From: Mycolicibacterium nivoides
Lineage (GTDB): Bacteria > Actinomycetota > Actinomycetes > Mycobacteriales > Mycobacteriaceae
Direction of reading: 5' to 3'
Assembly: GCF_003855255.1 (NCBI RefSeq)
Contig: NZ_CP034072.1
Span: forward strand, 6,428,753 to 6,492,752
DNA: 64,000 bases
Both the position numbers and the translations under genes were made by a program. The notes beneath the pieces were generated by a model. The model was not told the DNA's origin and did no database searches. It worked only from the letters and a program-made list of their open reading frames with translations. Of this stretch, positions 62,100-64,000 are shown in pieces. Each line of letters begins with the position of its first letter. Position 1 is the stretch's first letter.

Positions 62100-63689
62100 C
62101 TATTGGGCGTTGATGGGCGACCCGAACCGCTCCCTGAGTTCAGTCTTGAGCACCTTGCCCGAGGGGTTGCGGGGCAGCGCGTCAACGATTTCGAGTGCCT
62201 TCGGATGCTTGTAGCGAGCCAGACGTTCGGTGAGGAACCCGTCGAGATCCCCGAGATTCAGTACGTCGCCTCTGGTGAGAGCGACCACCGCAACCGGAAC
62301 CTCGCCCCATCTCTCGTCATGCCGGCCGATCACGGCGACCTCGGTGATGGCGGGGTGCCCGGCGAGGACGTTCTCGACTTCGGCGCAGTAGATGTTCTCG
62401 CCGCCGGAGATGATCATGTCCTTCTTGCGGTCGACGACCCAGATGTAGCCCTCCTCGTCCTGACGGACCAGATCGCCGGAGTGGAACCAGCCGCCGGCGA
62501 ACGCCTCGGCCGTGGCCTTGGGGTTGTTCCAGTAGCCGGCCATCAAAGTTGGGGCGCGGTAGACGATCTCGCCGACATCGCCGACGGGGACGTCGTTCAT
62601 GTTCTCGTCCACGATGCGGGCCGAGACGGTGGGGATGACCTGGCCGACCGAACCGAGCTTGCGAATTGCGTCGTCCGCCAACAGCATGCAGGTAACCGGG
62701 GACATCTCGGTCTGACCGAACGCAGCAAGGATCTGGCTGCCGGGGAAGGTCTCGGCCATTGCACGTAGCAAGGTGTCCGAGGCCGGCGCAGCGCCCCACG
62801 ACAGGGCCCGCAGGCAAAGATCGCGCGGATTGGCCTTCTGCTCAGCGCAAACCGCCTGCCACTGCGCGGGCACCAGGAAGATCGCCGTCACCTTCTCGGC
62901 CGCCAGCACGTCGAGCAGTGCACCCGGATCGAACGCCCCGAGCGGATAGATCACCGTGGGCAGGCCCAGTGTCAGACCCGTGTTCACGTTTCCCGCGACG
63001 CCGGCGATGTGGAACAGCGGGACGCCGATGAAGCCGACGTCGTTGTTGATGTCGACGCCGGTGGTGAACAGGTTGGTCATGCCCTGCCCGGCGAGGTTGG
63101 CATGGGTCAGCACCGCGCCCTTGGGCCGGCCGGTCGTGCCCGAGGTGTACATGATCAGGGCGGGGGCATCGCTGGGGATGTCGACCGGTTGCGCGGGGTC
63201 GCCGTCTTCGGTGATCAGGTCCTCATAGCCGAGGACGTCATCTTCCGTCGGTGCGTCGGCCACGATGACCGTCGACAGCGTGGCATCGAGATCGCGTACC
63301 GCCGTGGCGACTCCGGCGAGTACGGGCTCGGTGACGATGACGCGGGCCGCGCAGTCGCCGACCAGGAAGGCCACCTCGGGTGGGGTCATCCGGAAGTTCA
63401 CCGGCACCGCGATGGCGCCGAGCTTGTTGGCCGCCAGCATCGCCTCGATGAACTCGGGCCGGTTCAGCATGAGGATCAGCACCCGGTCACCGAAGCCGAC
63501 CCCACGCCGGTTCAGGGCGCCGGCCAGCTTGGTCACCCGGTGGTCGAGCTCGCGCCATGTGGTGGTGTGCCCCAGGTACCGCAGGGCGGTCTTGTCGGGC
63601 TGCATGAGGGCATGCCGGGTCAGTTGATTGGCCCAGTTCTGACGACGGGCCAGGTATGGCTGCTCAGTGGGGAACGGCTCGGCAGTCAA
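62100..63689 (-). CDS. fadD5: FadD5, fatty-acyl-CoA synthetase of the mce1 locus
   Basis: A 529-residue AMP-forming acyl-CoA ligase. The P-loop is MYTSGTTGRPKGAV, with AFGQTEMSPVTCM, GWFHSGDLVRQDEEGY and the C-terminal PRNPSGKVLK catalytic Lys. Gene order (divergent from mce1R, upstream of yrbE1A) and sequence match FadD5 of M. tuberculosis, which activates fatty acids linked to Mce1 import. I chose TTG 63689 (MTAEPFPTEQPYLARRQ) because GGAG stands about ten bases before it and upstream codons look like the intergenic region. Confidence 0.92.
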   Translation of the reverse strand: MTAEPFPTEQPYLARRQNWANQLTRHALMQPDKTALRYLGHTTTWRELDHRVTKLAGALNRRGVGFGDRVLILMLNRPEFIEAMLAANKLGAIAVPVNFRMTPPEVAFLVGDCAARVIVTEPVLAGVATAVRDLDATLSTVIVADAPTEDDVLGYEDLITEDGDPAQPVDIPSDAPALIMYTSGTTGRPKGAVLTHANLAGQGMTNLFTTGVDINNDVGFIGVPLFHIAGVAGNVNTGLTLGLPTVIYPLGAFDPGALLDVLAAEKVTAIFLVPAQWQAVCAEQKANPRDLCLRALSWGAAPASDTLLRAMAETFPGSQILAAFGQTEMSPVTCMLLADDAIRKLGSVGQVIPTVSARIVDENMNDVPVGDVGEIVYRAPTLMAGYWNNPKATAEAFAGGWFHSGDLVRQDEEGYIWVVDRKKDMIISGGENIYCAEVENVLAGHPAITEVAVIGRHDERWGEVPVAVVALTRGDVLNLGDLDGFLTERLARYKHPKALEIVDALPRNPSGKVLKTELRERFGSPINAQ

Positions 63690-63731
63690 CGGATCTGCAC
63701 TCCATCGGTATCGAGTTGCACGAATTTTATA

Positions 63732-63741
63732 TTTGATCAAA
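63732..63741. promoter_or_regulatory. Palindrome in the mce1R/fadD5 intergenic region
   Basis: TTTGATCAAA is a perfect 10-base inverted repeat inside an AT-rich patch of an otherwise GC-rich region, 42 bases before fadD5 and 74 bases before mce1R. This region should contain the Mce1R operator that controls both directions; the palindrome is the clearest candidate. Confidence 0.4.
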
Positions 63742-63815
63742 CATGGGGTTGCCCCGGTCACACTATGGCCTCGGCGCCTCGGCGACAAGCCCACCAGAAA
63801 GGCGACCGGATTCCC

Positions 63816-64000
63816 GTGAATGCACCTGCCAGAGTGGCCGTGCAACGTCGTCGCGGGGGTCGGCGCGAGCAACTTTCCGACGAGGTCGCCGCCCAGCTCC
63901 GGGCCGAGATCATGACCGGTGTCCTGCGGCCCGGGACCTTCATCCGTCTCGACGAGACCGCCGCGGCGCTCGGGGTGAGCATCACCCCCGTGCGGGAGGC
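63816..64000 (+). CDS. mce1R: Mce1R, GntR-family regulator (5' part)
   Basis: The first 61 codons of a GntR-type regulator, cut by the window's right edge. From GTG 63816 the sequence gives a basic N-terminus and the start of the winged helix: LSDEVAAQLRAEIMTGVLRPG, then IRLDETAAALGVSITPVREA, the hallmark of FadR/FCD-subfamily members. Its divergent position to fadD5 and mce1 identifies it as Mce1R, the repressor of this operon in M. tuberculosis, thought to respond to fatty acids. Confidence 0.88.
   Translation, partial: MNAPARVAVQRRRGGRREQLSDEVAAQLRAEIMTGVLRPGTFIRLDETAAALGVSITPVRE

Overview
This is a high-GC chromosomal segment from a mycobacterium, most likely a rapidly growing Mycolicibacterium-type species. 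The right end carries the mce1 locus (mce1R, fadD5, yrbE1A/B, mce1A-F, mam1A-D), which is specific to mycolic-acid bacteria. The rest holds typical mycobacterial families: a DUF732 secreted protein, a 13E12-type DUF222/HNH protein, a RipD-like protein, small proline-rich secreted proteins and many FadD-type ligases. I see no rRNA, tRNA, CRISPR array, prophage or intact insertion sequence.

Layout. 1-5 kb: a lipoprotein FKBP isomerase, a methyltransferase, a broken thioesterase gene and a TIGR01777 epimerase. 5.3-7.9 kb: a sulfonate/taurine-type ABC importer whose binding-protein gene has a frameshift in its signal peptide. 8-16.4 kb: two FAD oxidoreductases, a peptidoglycan-binding protein, an ECF42 sigma factor with its DGPF partner, an SMP-30 protein, a Thr/Ser exporter and a methyltransferase. 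16.5-27.5 kb: a DUF2278/lamin-tail protein, a secreted esterase, an alcohol dehydrogenase, cyanase, an orphan fatty-acyl-AMP ligase, an ArsR/AHSA1/DUF899 module, an acyl-CoA ligase and a P450. 28-31.1 kb: a three-gene pyrimidine-degradation (URC-type) operon made of a GTP cyclohydrolase II homologue, a DUF1688 protein and uracil phosphoribosyltransferase. 31-44 kb: mixed housekeeping and envelope genes, including RipD, TenA, Tpx, a MenC-like protein without its catalytic residues, a GlxA regulator and an acyltransferase. 44-48.8 kb: small secreted proteins, a phosphodiesterase and a junction where a DUF732 gene and an HNH gene truncate each other. 48.8-64 kb: the mce1 operon on the minus strand, with divergent mce1R running off the end.

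How parts work together. mce1 encodes an envelope lipid importer: two YrbE permeases, six Mce proteins that form the periplasmic path, four accessory membrane proteins, and FadD5 to activate imported fatty acid. It is probably controlled by the GntR-type Mce1R. The URC operon should salvage nitrogen from uracil. Three scattered minus-strand genes (a peptidoglycan-binding protein, a DUF2278 protein and a 107-residue orphan) share an inverted-repeat element 73-83 bases upstream of their start codons. This suggests a small regulon that I cannot match to a described one.

Damaged or degenerate genes are notable: the thioesterase, the ABC binding protein, the DUF732/HNH pair, a 41-residue cupin fragment and the MenC-like pseudoenzyme.
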